Assembly: GCA_907163375.1 (NCBI GenBank)
Contig: CAJQUW010007029.1
Coordinates: forward strand, 1-64,000
Length of the DNA stretch: 64,000 nucleotides
Reading direction: 5' to 3'
Origin: Prostheceraeus crozeri
Lineage: Eukaryota > Platyhelminthes > Polycladida > Euryleptidae
In this document: positions 34,854 through 47,753 of the stretch, piece by piece
Layout: the number at the start of each line of letters is the position of its first letter
Position numbering within the stretch: the first letter of the stretch is position 1
Notes under the pieces: generated by a model
Database searches by the model: none
What the model saw: the letters and a program-made list of their open reading frames with translations, nothing else
Told to the model about the DNA's origin: nothing
Made by a program: the position numbers and the translations under genes

Positions 34854-37562
34854 GTAAGTGTTGTGTCTAGCTTCTGTGTGCATGCTCATATAGACAATTT
34901 GCATGGAGCCTATAGTCATGTAGCACTTTGGGAAATCCAAGCGGTTGCTGAGAGGAGAAACGTTTGATTTCGGCAGTTTTATATCTTTTTCTAGCCAGTT
35001 TAGTGTATGTGGCGTGCGTTTGAGATTTGGTTATACTATCTCAGCTATTGTATCTTCAGTGAACTACATAAGCAATGAAAGGAACAATAGATTTTCAAAC
35101 GAGAACTGTATCTAACTATATGAAGCATGCATGCAAGTGAAAGCAGTAGCTGTGTATGGAAAGCTCAGCCTAAGCAGTGTTTGATTCATTGTTTCGCTTA
35201 TTTTTGGTTTTAGTGCTTTACAATCTTTGTGAAACCCTATTATAGTCATCCCGAGACTGTTTCAACCAGATTTAGCATAAATTGACCACTCGTGTGCGTT
35301 TCGGGGTAAATGATTCGCGGGCGGGAACATGATTACAACCCAATATGTGCTATAGATCATTTTGAATGTACGGATTCAAAATGGACATCATAAATAGCAC
35401 TAAAATGACACCCTATTCATGACTATCACTTTCTTCACACAGTCCTGTCTAAACATGATTGAATCGAGCAATCGACGATGTCAGTGCTTTATTTTCGGAA
35501 GAATGACGTTGATAAAACCGCTTCTAGGTCATTCCGAGAAAATGGACATTTTGAAAAAAAGTATGTGACGTGCCTTTTCAGACTTCGCTCAAATTGTTGG
35601 AGCTGATTATTCTGAGCATGAAACCGACAGAAATAAAATAGCCGGAGTTAGAGACTTAAAAAGTTAACCTTAGTGGAAAAATCTATCCATTATTTTTATT
35701 TAGCCAATTCCGTCGCGCGGGCTATTTCTGGAACCAGGTCTCATATGATATTTTAAATAAAGCTGTGATTTTTCTTGGGTCTAGCAACAGTAAGCAGGAC
35801 TTGACGTAAAACTATGTTATTTATCGTCAGGCAGCATAATCCGGTCGGGAGATGCAGATTATCAAATTTGGCCTGAATTTCCTGCTCAGTTCTTTTGTTC
35901 TAAAGATGCACCAATTTTGGTCGGTCAATCTGTTCCAGAGGCCATGCTCCAAACCCAAACATTTTCCTACTAGTCTTTGTCAATAACAACTGCTTAAATT
36001 AAGTATAATAATAATTGCAAGTATGGCGATCAACGCCCGACGACAGACAACTCACATATGAATGCAATTTTGGTGCAAATAGCCTACAGCACAAACTTAA
36101 ATATAAAATGTTCAGGGCGCAAGTGGTAATTTGGCATGTATTCGAAATTTAGGCATTGTTTGAAAATTGGATTATTTGCTAGATTTACATACATTCAGAA
36201 TAGACTTCCAAGTTTCTGTAGTAGGCCTACTTCATAAACGATTAGATAATTCATCCAGTTATTCTCAATTCCTATAATTTGGGTTTCTCTGCTCATTTTC
36301 CAAATAGGTCGAATTACACCAGCTTGATCTTTGAAATTCATCCTACCCGGTCGTTACCCACCGTATGTGTAGATATCATTGTTATAATAACTTATAAGAA
36401 TCTAAATGCGAACCAGAAAGCAAAGATAGCGAACAATGTGATAAAACTCCATTTTTACGTTATCATGAAAATGCTGTTCTTCAATATCTTTTTATATTCA
36501 GTTGTATGCGTTCACAGGGTTAGAAACATCTATTTTCTCCGGTCCGTATGGATATTGCTGACCAAGGACATGAGATTCTTTATGATCTACACGTGCATTA
36601 AATTTGCTGCAATATTTAGTACAACATCCGTTACTTTTTCATGGAATTATGTATATTGCAGACGGACAGTCGCAGAGAAGAGTGACTCTAATTGATAGGG
36701 TGGGTATAGCAGGTAATAGGGTAATTAATAGCAATATGGAACTGGATGTCGGTCCGTGAAAATTATTCCTCGGGGGCTACGCACCGTCGGATTTATTGTC
36801 TTACGGACTTCATCCTGTTTTTCATCCTTACATCTCCTTTCATCCATTACAGTATAATCCACTTATAACAGGAACTCACTTAGAGCGAGCATGACGCAAA
36901 GTCCAAACAAAATTTGTGTACAATATATAGAAAATCAGGCTCGGTTTCTGCGAGTACGGCTATAAGGAGTAATTAGGCTATAGCGAACAAACTTTCTTTT
37001 GTTCGTCATATTTTCCGTTGCCATAGTTCCGATTTGGCTCCGAACATCTTCGAGGATTTGAGCAGATTACCAGAGCGCAACATTTAGGATCCAAGAAGTG
37101 TTTATTTAGTGTTTAAAATTACATGCTAAGCATGTACACACTTCTACTCAGGCACCGCAATACTGACACAGCATCGAAAAAGTAACATCCAAACAGCAAT
37201 CAATCTTCCGTCTCTGAACATCAAAGAAAAATGCATGAATTTATCATAATCATAAAATTTAGATAACAGCGGCTGATCAAGCAATCCATAAAAGTCTATG
37301 TCAGCACCATGCAGTATGAGGAGTAATGATATTAACTTAACTTTAAATGTCTAAAAATTGAAAGTTTGACGTTCGGAATTTTAAGTTGATAGAAAAACTT
37401 GGTGTCAACATCTTCTGAATTTCAATCCTTAAGGTGACCATAGTTTGCAGCTTGCCGTTTCATTGCATTATAGAATTTTACCACGGCGTGCATCTCATTT
37501 ACCTTCTCAACTTGATACCCAACTCCATTTATTTTAATTTAGAATTTTTTTTCACCTTACAG
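34854..37562. other. long intron with no gene recognised
   Basis: A 2.7 kb interval from a GTAAGT donor to a TTTTCACCTTACAG acceptor. ORFs inside, such as 36279-36695, have no domain and no flanking splice signals. Further exons could be hidden, but phase 0 is kept without them. Confidence 0.5.
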
Positions 37563-37739
37563 GCAGAAAAAGAAAGTAAAAGGAAAAAGAAATCGCAAGA
37601 AGATATGTGTAGGGAGTGCAATGTTGACTTCTATCAGTACGCCGGACCTGATTGGTCACAGTGCAGATCTTGTAAAAATTGGTTTTGTGGGCGATGCTAT
37701 TCCTATGACATAGACTTTGTGTGCAATGTTTGCGCATAA
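37563..37739 (+). CDS. last exon: eight-cysteine PHD-like zinc finger
   Basis: 58 codons and a TAA stop. After a lysine-rich AEKESKRKKKSQED, it reads CREC, then YAGPDWSQC, RSC, KNWFC, GRC and CNVC before the stop. Eight cysteines in four CxxC pairs plus the DWSQC..C..WF core are the cross-brace layout of PHD-type fingers, with cysteine where the usual histidine follows WF. PHD fingers typically bind histone tails; here that is only an inference. The acceptor ATTACAG-type site (TTTTTCACCTTACAG) and the polyadenylation signal 12 bases after the stop frame it as the 3' terminal exon. Confidence 0.78.
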   Translation, partial: AEKESKRKKKSQEDMCRECNVDFYQYAGPDWSQCRSCKNWFCGRCYSYDIDFVCNVCA

Positions 37740-37750
37740 ATATACAAATC

Positions 37751-37756
37751 AATAAA
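37751..37756 (+). terminator. polyadenylation signal AATAAA
   Basis: Canonical AATAAA 12 bases after the stop codon of the zinc-finger exon, followed by a T-rich stretch about 35 bases on. It supports the end of the transcript here. Confidence 0.7.
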
Positions 37757-38930
37757 CGTTTTCAGAATGAATGCATTTTTCTTTAATGTATGATAATTTC
37801 TAATCAACCTCAAACTTCTTGGACGTCCTATTGATTATCTGTGATCAAGTAAAATTTAGCAGGTTAGATAGATTCGCTGTTAAATTGAATGAAGTAGCTG
37901 AATGGCTGTTATCGAACGCTCTATGGTCGCCTGCTACCGAAAACCAGGGTAGTGTTCAAAAAATGCCGACTACGGTCCGACTTAAAGAAGGCCACAATGA
38001 TAATACTGAAGAACGAAGCGCTGAATTTTGGTAGCCTACTTTTAGGTTTTAATTCATAAACAACAATATCAAGGAAATGATAAAAAACATTGAAAACTAT
38101 CACCTGAAAGGAAAGTGACATCTGATGTCTTTCTATTCTTGTTCTCTTTTCGATTTATTATTTGCTGCCAAGCTTTTCCATCAATTTTTGCTCACTTGTT
38201 ATGAGCCCTACAAATTTTATCCGTTCACAAAGTTCTTATTGACAACACTGCAGTTCTCGGATATTGTCACATAGGCCTACTTGCTAAATTCACATTGAAA
38301 AATTAGACCTAATCATGCAGTTTTCTCAGTTTCAATTCCACTATTCCTTTCTCCAGTTTCATGTACTTTCAAGGAATGAACTGCCTACTTGACGATCCCT
38401 TGAGTAGGCCAAAGAATATAGGCATGGCCTAATATTCAGGTCATGTCATTACTTTCCTGATAAACGCTGTGTCAACTTTCCGGTCTCATTACTTGACATC
38501 AGATGGCAATTTTCTAATTTGTCGGCTCTAGCATCCTGCAAATTATAAGCTTATTTCAATTATTAGGAATGATCCGAAGGATGCTGTATCCCGATTACGA
38601 AGATAAAAAATTGCTCCTGCGATGTTGAATAAGCTCATTTATAGTGTGATGATCATTGAAACTTTGAGCAATTTAGCCTGACAAATAATTGCAACAGCAG
38701 ATAGCATTGAGTTAGAAGAAAGTATGAAGCTGCCTCATTTTTGTGTACAAAATTTACCATGAACCCCGGTCAAAAAGTTAAGATTGCTACTTGGGTCGCA
38801 TTTAGGCCTATTTGATTCCATATTAGCGTGTTTTATCATTGAGAAAAGCGCTTCGTTCGATGCAATAAAAGTAGATGGATTTCTGAATATTTAGATACTA
38901 ATATACCGCATTGCATTATCGATCGTTTTT
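37757..38930. other. no gene recognised
   Basis: Short ORFs only. Several TAGGCCTA-type palindromes occur (38275, 38405, 38425, 38805). The end of the stretch runs into the TGACGCA-type array. Confidence 0.5.
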
Positions 38931-39206
38931 GAGTCAAATATACCAAATGCGTCAAATCGTCCGTTCGCGTCAGGAAGTTTTCAGAATTTATACATAGTTC
39001 ATTGATTGATTTTGAGTCAAATATACTAACTGCGTCAAAAAGTCCAACTTCAATTTTCATTTACTTCAACTTGAGTCAAATATACTTCTTTCGTCTAATA
39101 TACCATTTGCGTCATGAAGGCCGACTTGCGTCACGTCACGTATCCGAAGTGACGAATTGTTGGTAAAAATGGTTTTCTGCGTCAAATTGCCCGACTTGCG
39201 TCATTG
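38931..39206 (-). repeat. second TGACGCA array, opposite orientation
   Basis: On the minus strand, about ten units start TGACGCA, TGACTCA or GACGAA and continue with AAGTCGGAC or a GTATATT variant. The motif and ~18 bp step match 1446-1740, but the orientation is reversed. The mariner relic starts 150 bp further on. Whether the array belongs to that insertion, to another element, or is a stand-alone satellite is not resolved. Confidence 0.68.
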
Positions 39207-39353
39207 AAAATCTCCGTATATTGTCTCTGGTTTGTTCCATCATCGCCACTTTTCACATGAATCATAGATATCTTAAACACAATCATCATTATCTTTAACA
39301 TGGATTCACTTTGAAATCAATTTTAATTTTGATTCCGAAAACCAGCATTCATT

Positions 39354-40426
39354 TTGACTGCCGCAATGGAGATCAACAGTCGTGACATCAACCTAATCGT
39401 CGAGACTTTAAGAAGAAATAACTTTAAAGGCACAAAAATACACGAGATCATAACAACTGCTTGGGGTGATAAGCGGATATCAGTTACACGTGTACAACAA
39501 GGTATGACTGAGTTTGGAGAAGGTCGCATTCAATTTGATAGAATCGATGGAAGTGGGCGTCCAAAGTCTCAGAAAATAATCGATCTTACTCAGATGGTTG
39601 CTGATGAGGTGACCGTGAATAGGAGAATTACGTGCTACGAGCTTGCTGATAAATTGGATACAAATCATAGATGATTTACGACATCCTGACAGAAGACCTG
39701 CATATGCGATCAATCCAAGATAAGTGGGTGCCACATAATTTATCCAAGGCAAACAAAGAGGCTCGTGTATCGTGCTGCACTGAGCTTATTGAGAAATTTA
39801 CAAGGCGCAATATCCATCGCAATCTTGTAGTTGCAGACGAGGAATGGTTTTTCTGTAGGCCAGTTGGTTGTCCTCAAACCAGAAGGTCTTGGTGTTCAGC
39901 TGATGGTGATGTTGATAGAGATCAAATTCCTAAACGTTTAACCGTCGACAGAAAGTTCATGGCAATTGTTGCTGTGAATTTTGATGGATTATCGTTTTCT
40001 ACAGTACTTGAAAGGAATCAGTCTGTAGATTCCGAATTGTATACTAATTTTCTGACTGACACAGTTAATTCTTTCACTAACCATGATTTAAGAAATGAAA
40101 GAAGAGAGGTGTCATGGGAGAATATGGTTTTGATGCATGATAACGCTCGACCACATGTATCACGCCACACTCAAAACTTTTTGGCAGACAAGAATGTTCA
40201 GCTACTGTATCAAGCTCCATATTCACCTGACTTAAATATATGTGATCGCATGGTATTTCCTGCTTTGGAAATGAAGAGAAGTGATTTGGAGTTAATGACA
40301 AAGGAATCTTTAGAATCCTACTTAAATGAAACTTTGACTTTTACTCCACAAGTAATGAGAAGAGCAGCATTGAAATTGATTGACCACTGCAGAAATGTGA
40401 TTGCTGCAAACGGCAATTATTTGTGA
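39354..40426 (+). pseudogene. mariner-like transposase (DD34D) with one frameshift
   Basis: The first part (39354-39674) has the HTH region and a GSGRPKS linker and ends ELADKLDTNHR. The second (39671-40426) resumes with YDILTEDLHMRSIQDKWVPH in another frame, so a single small indel near 39668 breaks the ORF. Mariner landmarks are all present: WVPHNLS, first Asp in VVADEEWFF, second in LMHDNARPH, then YSPDLNICDR, giving exactly 34 residues between the second and third Asp (DD34D). Total length, near 355 residues, is normal. Terminal inverted repeats were not found by eye in the flanks. Confidence 0.88.
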
Positions 40427-43400
40427 GTTACTTACTGTCTTACTGACCCCCATTACCCCCATTTAATGAGCCCCCCATTTATGAGTTAACAGAACACAAA
40501 TTTTAATAGGTCTCAGTGCCTCAATTGCCATTAAAAAATCAATTATAAAAACGCAGTTTTTTATGTGATGACCAATAACATATTATATATTATAATAATA
40601 ACATAAACATATTATAATACATATAATTGTCGCCCGGCTACAATTTAACATTTTCACGAAAAAAAAATCCGAAGTGTCAGACCCATAGTGAAGGAAATTT
40701 CGAAAAATCTTTTTGTGCGAATTTCAACACCAAACCTTGATATAAGTTTGTTTCACATGATTCTGAGCAACTTTGGTCAAAACATCACTTTTGAGTAAGT
40801 TCGACTCGAGGGGGGGTGTTTTTTCATCGAAACTTCACCCACCCAACTTTTGACGAGAAACACGATGGGAGAGGTCTCGGAGCTCAATTCTGACATTTTT
40901 AAATTTTTTTTCTTCACGAAAAATCCAAAGTGTCGGAGCTCCTATATGCCTGGCACCTGAGCATTTTCACCTCTATCGGTGAATTCGACCTTTGCTACGC
41001 GAAAGGTTCCTCTCTGATCCGACTTTATTTACGCTTGATGTTTCACTGAAAAATCGTTCCGGGACTTTTCTATGCAACGAACTTTTTCACTACAATAGAA
41101 AAAATGTTCGTCATTATGCTGACGTTCTAAAATCACACGGTGCTCAAGGTCTCAAGCAGACTATTCGTTGCTGCGTGCGCAGTGAACGATGGTAGGGTGT
41201 TAGCTTTTGAGGATCGGCCGTCGACAAATATAGCAATGAACTTCAATATAATACGCTGGCAGACGTATTGTTCAGTCTGATCCCATGCGAAGAGAAAGTG
41301 AGTATTTTAAGCGATGAATTCTATGCTGACTTAGCTCGCACTATCAAGGTAGCGTTTTAAGTATTTTTTTGGTAAAACTTAGTTACCAAATTATCTAATG
41401 AGGGGAGTTGAAAATTTGATAATATGTCACTTCTGATGATGGTCTAATGATGATGCTCATTATTGTCTACTAGTTTGGTAAAATAAGAAACTCGCAAATT
41501 TTAAATACAGCCACGTGCAGTCTCTTTCATTAAAATGGTTGGCTCAATTTTGCTGAAAGGGGTTGGTTGTATATTCCATGTAGTTTGTAGATTTGAAGCA
41601 AAATAAGTCTTTCGAAACTGATTTCATCTGCTAATATTTACCGTAGGTAACAAAACACTTCACGTGGTTAACGAGATCAACTGAATAATGTGTACCTTAA
41701 TAATACCTTTATTAAAGACAGATGATACCACTCTTACATTCATAAAGTATTATAACGAAGTAATGTATGTTTAATAAATACAAGCGTTTATTTACGTACT
41801 TACATGTACCTACGATTGTACCTCTTCGTAAATTAACGTGTTTGTACTGTTAAAGATGTTTTGCTTTTAATAGCTGAAGAAAGATATAGTAGACAATTAT
41901 TAAAATCAGTACATTTATCTAAAATTTATATGATGTACATGTACATAAACTTTAATTTCAGTCTCCATGTTATCAAGGCACGTAGAGAAATAACACTTTA
42001 ATTTTGAAAGCATAAGTCGTTACTTTTTCCAGCATTTTCATCTGAATATTTTACACAATCATTTAGTGTATAAAACTGCTCGATGAATTTTGTTTAGAAA
42101 AGGATGCTGATTTCAACTTCCAAGTCCGGAGGTCAGGAAAAAATGTATAGTAATAGCACGTTGTCAAAAAGATCACTATTATATAGTTTTTCGACTATCA
42201 AACACTCGATATTAGAAAAAGTAGGTCCACGTTCTAAAATGAATATTCAGACCATCTCGCTTTATGAGCGATTAGATTAGAAGTTTCAACGTACTCTGAT
42301 CTGATGCATATGTTCCAGTCGGTTCGGTTTTAGCCATTTAATGATCATGTATTTGAAGATCAATTTCATCTCTTTAGTCTTTTAACCAAATTTGTTGAAA
42401 TTGATTTAGATATTTAATGAGTATCATCAAAATAGGAAAAATAGCACATTAATGTTACAGCATTGATAACAATGTCAATGAATGAGAATGAAGAAACGTC
42501 GGGTAGAAAAATGGATTGTATATTTTTATCTGTAAAGCGATTACACAAAAATAATTTCAATTAAGTAATTAAGGAAAACAATTTGTTTAAATGCTGAACT
42601 AGCAGATATTTTAGCTATGTTAGGACAACCATATGTATGCTCCATTTCTCGAGTAATCGTATCTAACGAATAGTGTACAAAAATGTTGCAATAAAATATG
42701 CAGATGTGAATGCTCAAATCAATAATTACAATAATCAATTTGTATTAGATTAAAACGGCTTTACACGGGAGTTTCTTGCATCTTTCTACTCCTAGATAAA
42801 TGTCGTTTATATCTCCCACATTTAGGATAATGACACCAAATTAGATAACGCATAGTAATAATAAAATCTAAGGCATAGATAATTTTCAACTTCGATATTT
42901 AGAAATCTATAAGTCTCCAGTAGAATGTAAATTAGTAGAAGCTATGTGGATTTGTAACCTACAACCTAGGTTGAATAGGAAGGAAGAGTTGGTGCGCTCG
43001 TGATCAGATATCTTCGCATCTCCATTGTATCCTTACAATAGAATTGTATTATTTTGTATCGTTTGTATATTATTGTATTATCGTTATATTTGTAAGTTAT
43101 TGATAGCACTAATTCAATTTTAAATATTTACTGTATCAAACTAACATCCCACTCTATTCATAAAACCTCTTGACGAAGGAGTACGAACTCTCAAAGTTTG
43201 AGTATTTTTGGTTAATTGTGACTTATCAGTATCAGGCCTAGTTGGAAGATAGATAATAAAATTATTTAGAAATGTTAGGTTATCATTAAAAAGCTTTTGA
43301 TAATAAGGAAAAATATTTTTATTATGAAAAACAATGAACACTAATGTACGAGTAACAGAAGTTAAATATTCGCTGTAAAAAAAGGCAAAAAAAGGAATTA

Positions 43401-43500
43401 AAAAAGCTAGAAATTAACAAATCATTGTCCTACGAAACTCCGTTAAAACAACCCCTATAGATAAAAAAGGCACATAAACTGTGAGAAAAGAAAATCTGGC
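40427..43500. other. no gene recognised
   Basis: Contains a (TA)n-like tract at about 40575-40630 and a ~25 bp direct repeat with TTCACGAAAAA and AAGTGTC (about 40655 and 40915). Short ORFs only. Confidence 0.5.
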
Positions 43501-44214
43501 TCAGAACCTAAGAGGTTTGCCAGCAATGGCAAGCTCTTCCTGTCCAATTATGCATTCCTTGTGTGCCAGAAGAGATCGGGCATTACAGCGCATCAAGGCC
43601 ACCAGAAGCTTTCTTATTATTGCAGCTCTGACCTCAGAAAAGCGGGATCCAGTCAACATGGATAATTTTCTACCAATGCGCGAAAATACATCCTTCGACT
43701 CCTTCCCCCATTCTCCGAAAACAGACACCGCCATTGGTAGACATCTCCACCCGAGTTCTGCACATTTCGAGTCGTTGGAGGAGTGCTTGCGACATTCAGC
43801 GATGTCAAGGAAAGATCTCATGGTTGTACTCGCTACGGAAATATTGTTTGTAGAAAGCGGGTGTACCACCGTGAGATCAATCGCTCCTGGTCGTCCAAGG
43901 CTCCAGTCTGGAAGCAAGATGTCGGCAGGTCGTCTATTTATATCTGTCACCCCTAAGCCAGCACCCCTTTCAATGCTCGGTCGCAGATTCGCCCACTGGC
44001 ATACCTCGCGAAGTTGGTCTCTAACAGTATTGTGTCTTGAAATCACATCGGGACTTCTTTTGCATGTTAGGGCGTGTAGTCCAAATGGGTCCAGTGCTAC
44101 GTCTGGGCATCTAGAACAGCAGCTGTCACCCTTAAATAGAGAGATGCCTAGCCACCATTTTGCCAAAATCTGATATATCTTTGATAATATGAATTGTGAC
44201 TCGAAGGATAACAA
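43501..44214 (-). pseudogene. LINE ORF C-terminal fragment with CCHC-like and nuclease-like regions
   Basis: 237 codons open on the minus strand: WWLGISLF, then a zinc-knuckle-like CCSRCPDVALDPFGLHALTC, then RRPADILLPDW, a GAIDLTVVHPL segment, and KHSSNDSKCAELGWRCLPMA. I recognise this as the terminal region found on many invertebrate non-LTR retrotransposon polyproteins. The PAD...DLTV pattern resembles a restriction-type nuclease core, which is an inference. No RT motifs lie upstream, so this is a 5'-truncated copy. The ORF itself has no stops, so decay is recent or selection has been weak. Confidence 0.65.
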
Positions 44215-45893
44215 TTTAGCGCGGCAATGTCAAGGGTTTATTAACAGTTTGTAAGCCTACATAGGTTAATCTGGAGATAAATTGCGGGTGAAGTCCATCT
44301 GTAACAGATACGCGATGAGAGTTACAGATCCCTCCATATCAGCACAATATAACCACATAATTGCTTATTTGTGTTCAATATTCAGATATTTTCCGGCGGG
44401 ATGCAAAATCTTGAATTACCAACTAGTTGCTTTAGATTACATCGCGATGAAAAAGAAACAACTATAGCTTTAAATGATAAAGCCATCTGTTAATAAAGAT
44501 ATGGGAAGAGCAATGAATAGACCTATACTACGGTATACGTGTATGTGTCATAACATAGCAAACCTATTGATTTCTTCATGCAGGCCTATCATTTTGCATT
44601 TCACACTGCTATAAGCTCCCTGTGATTATTGTTTTCATAATAAAGTATATCGTTTACAAAGAGTACGCAAATTTCAAAGTGTACCAGAACATAGGAATTG
44701 ATTCATTCTTTGCATATATACATGTAGAAAGACAATGAAACAGCTAATCAGGACATCATTTTGTATCGTAGCCTTGTAAACTGATGCCCTAGCCCATTCA
44801 TGTTGTCTACTAAAGTACCAGAAATTATTCCATATTTTAGCACAATTTTATTATACTTCATTTTTTATTGAGTTATTTATTACTAATTCATAATTGAGTT
44901 AACAAAATTTATGAATGTTAACTTAATATGGTGTCGATGTAATAAATACGGTATATGTGGAAAGAAGTAACAGTTGCTAAATAAATGAACAATATAACCA
45001 ATTAACAAATAAGCTTTGATTCCTAGTTATAGAGCCTACATGATGATCCGATTGTGTCCTCTTTCTGAAAAGTGCCCTTTTTGTAAGTTTGTTCCCCAGT
45101 AAAATTCTGTAAAGAAAAGCTCGGTAGCTAACCAAAGATTTCATTTATAAATTGCTTTGGATATTGATCGAGTTGGATCGCAATGCAGTACTGATACTTA
45201 GAGCGCGTGAATGCATTCGTACGATTCAATTTCATTTTGAAAACGAAGACAACGTTGATTAAAACTTATGTTAGAGAACTTTCGGCTATCTACATCAATC
45301 TAATAAAACAACAGCTAGCCTATCTAATAGAGAATAAAACGAAGGAAATTTTAGGTTTACCACAGAAATTCAAACACAGATGAATTCTATTGTAAAGTTA
45401 AAACTGTTAGCATATACTGTTATACCAATCTGTCGCGGAATATAAATATTTTGACACCGAAGTAATTTCATAACTCCCAAAGTAGTAGGCTGAGGATCTA
45501 CTGCCTGTTTGAGAACACAAGTAGGCCTACGGGCACTGGTATTCGAATGATGTGAATGTAGGACAGAGTCTCTACCATACTCTACCAGCTGTACAATTAG
45601 GCTTCGCTAGCATGTTTAGCAGTAGGAAAACGGGAAATTTCGATTCCCCGGATTATTCATTATACTAAATGCTGCATGATGACACTCCGGTACGAATTTA
45701 TGCCCGGCCCGAAAATTCGGGCAGGGTCCGACTGGGAGCACCGGTTTGCTTTTATCTTCATATAAATACATTATTATTGATGTACGTGGGTGTGTGATGC
45801 AATCATCATCACAAATCAGAGTGTCATTTATCTCCTTGATCGGTGACTCTGATACACTTACTCTAGTACTTATTAATCAATGCCGCCTTTTAG
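44215..45893. other. no gene recognised
   Basis: AT-rich, with short ORFs only. TAGGCCTACGGGCAC occurs near 45523. It ends in the acceptor of the candidate exon that follows. Confidence 0.45.
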
Positions 45894-45958
45894 ATCGATG
45901 GAAGAATTAATGGAGAATCGATGGAAATCAAATGAATTAACACGGGAAAACGACTTGT
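45894..45958 (+). CDS. candidate first coding exon of a small gene
   Basis: The acceptor GCCGCCTTTTAG and donor GTAAGT bound 65 bases with an ATG at 45898, read as MEELMENRWKSNELTRENDL, ending in phase 1. The next candidate exon (47669-47753) starts with the two bases needed to continue the frame, and the third (48516) again fits. Three consistent junctions are better than chance, but no domain is recognised. Confidence 0.42.
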
Positions 45959-46608
45959 GTAAGTAATATTAGAAGATCATAAGTTTGTATAAGTATGTCA
46001 TGTTCATAAAAATGGATTACTTGAATATGAATGTAATGTTGAAAAATGGAGTCCTCTGTCTTGAATGCAATGTTTCGATGACGAGTAGCAGCGAGTTAGC
46101 AGCGAGTAGCGACAGAGAATAATTTTCCATTAACATATTTGAAACTCGGTCAGATGTTTCATCATCTAAACAAGAAGTTTACTCATTTTCTGAAGACTCG
46201 TAGACAAAACCTGCTCTCCCATTTGACTTTCTTCTACTTCTATGACAAAGATCTTGTGGATTCTTTGTTTCTATGGAAGAAAATATGCGAAATATTGAGA
46301 TACTTCTATTCTCTCCCCCGCTCCTTCTACAGTGGATATCGTTTGAATTTTGTCATCGGATAACAATCTTAACAGGAAACTTTTCCAGGTGGAAAAGTTT
46401 ATAAGAATATTTAGATAACATGTCTATCAATCTCTATTTTTGTGCAACTATTTCAATGAACAGAAAATGAACTGAAACCGGTTGACCAAGTTCACCCCAG
46501 GTTCGAACGTGTTACTACATTAAAAATTATTTTTATATTTAAACATGTACATGTAGTAATCATGTGCATGACGGATGATAATACGATTTTGGAGTTAGTA
46601 TGATCTTT

Positions 46609-46740
46609 TTTAAATTGATCGGGACAGGCTTTAAATTGAATGGGACAGGTTTCAAACGGAATGGAACATTTTAAAATTGAATGGAACAGGCTTCATATCG
46701 AACGGGAAAAGTTTTAAATAGAGCGTGAAAAGGTGTAGAT
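46609..46740. repeat. 21-bp array ending in GAAAAGGTGTAGAT
   Basis: Six units of 21 bp (one is 20) of the form TTTAAATTGAATGGGACAGGC, with substitutions. The last unit changes to AAATAGAGCGTGAAAAGG and closes with GTGTAGAT. The terminal unit matches that of 24502-24651 and 54801-54925. Here only one end is present. Confidence 0.75.
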
Positions 46741-47668
46741 GATAATCAATCTTTCAATTTTGCGTGCCATGTATCGATTAACTTCATTCTGTTTCAAGCT
46801 TTCATTCTTCTCGTTTTTATTTGCATTTTTGCCACTAAACTGATCCATGAGATTAGGGTTGTTGCTATGATATATTTTATTCAGATTAAACACGCTTTGA
46901 AAGTAATCAAGTCGTCTGAAATGATGAAAGCTTCCAACAGCCATTCTAGATAAAAATGCATCAGTTCAGTACATTGAAGCGATTATATTTATTTCTACAT
47001 TTTTTGGACTTCCTTATACCAATCGTAGGCATAATAACAAACGTCAGTAATAAAAGCCAATTTCCCAATAGTTCATGTAACCTACATAATTATGATATGC
47101 GCAAAACACTATTTAATGAGTATGAAAATAAAGACATGTATGGCGCAATTCATTATCTGATGATTACATGGATAGGCCCAACAGTCAAACGTACCGGTAC
47201 CGAGTGACCATATGCATGCATGTAGTTATCACTAGTGGACATCATTACATTAAGGTAGACTTATGCCTATTATAGGCTACTCATCAGCAACAATTGAAAT
47301 TTTCAGCGAAATAGGATATGGTGGATATTGGTTGGGAGTTCCCAATGGGAATTTACCGTTGTGGGTATTGGGCGAGAATTTACAGCCCAACAGGCAAGCT
47401 GACTCCGTTGTGCTGTAACGTGTAATGCGTATATGTAAGTGGTGATTGTTTACCTTGCTGTTATAGCATAAAACTTCTAATTTATTTTGGTATTACTGAG
47501 CGTTACTTAGTGTTATAAACTGTGGTAAATAAGCTTCATTATTAAATTCATTACATATGTGAGTAGTTTGGAGAGCAGCACACATGAAATACATAGCGGT
47601 TGCATTGCTCACATTTTACACCTTATTATAATGTAATATACCGTACATTATCAATATTTATATTTTAG

Positions 47669-47753
47669 ATCTTTTTGAGTTACCGACTTGCAGCAGTGCA
47701 ATTGAAAATACTTGCGAAGATTCCAGTCCGGCGGGAAACACGTTACAGGAAAG
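47669..47753 (+). CDS. candidate second exon of a small gene
   Basis: Between TTATATTTTAG and GTAAGT, 85 bases read, in the phase set by the first exon, YLFELPTCSSAIENTCED and then SSPAGNTLQE, ending in phase 2. It is rich in Ser, Thr and acidic residues. Confidence 0.42.

Noticed and set aside
36279-36695. 138-codon ORF as an independent gene
   Set aside because: It lies inside the intron of the C8-finger gene, has no domain or splice signals, and has an AT-rich composition that produces hydrophobic translation.
38931-39206. Terminal inverted repeat of the mariner at 39354
   Set aside because: Mariner ends are short single repeats beside TA. No matching inverse was found after 40426, and the same array exists at 1446-1740 without a mariner.
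43481-44173. 230-codon plus-strand ORF opposite the LINE fragment
   Set aside because: The minus-strand frame carries recognisable LINE motifs; the plus-strand frame is its shadow.
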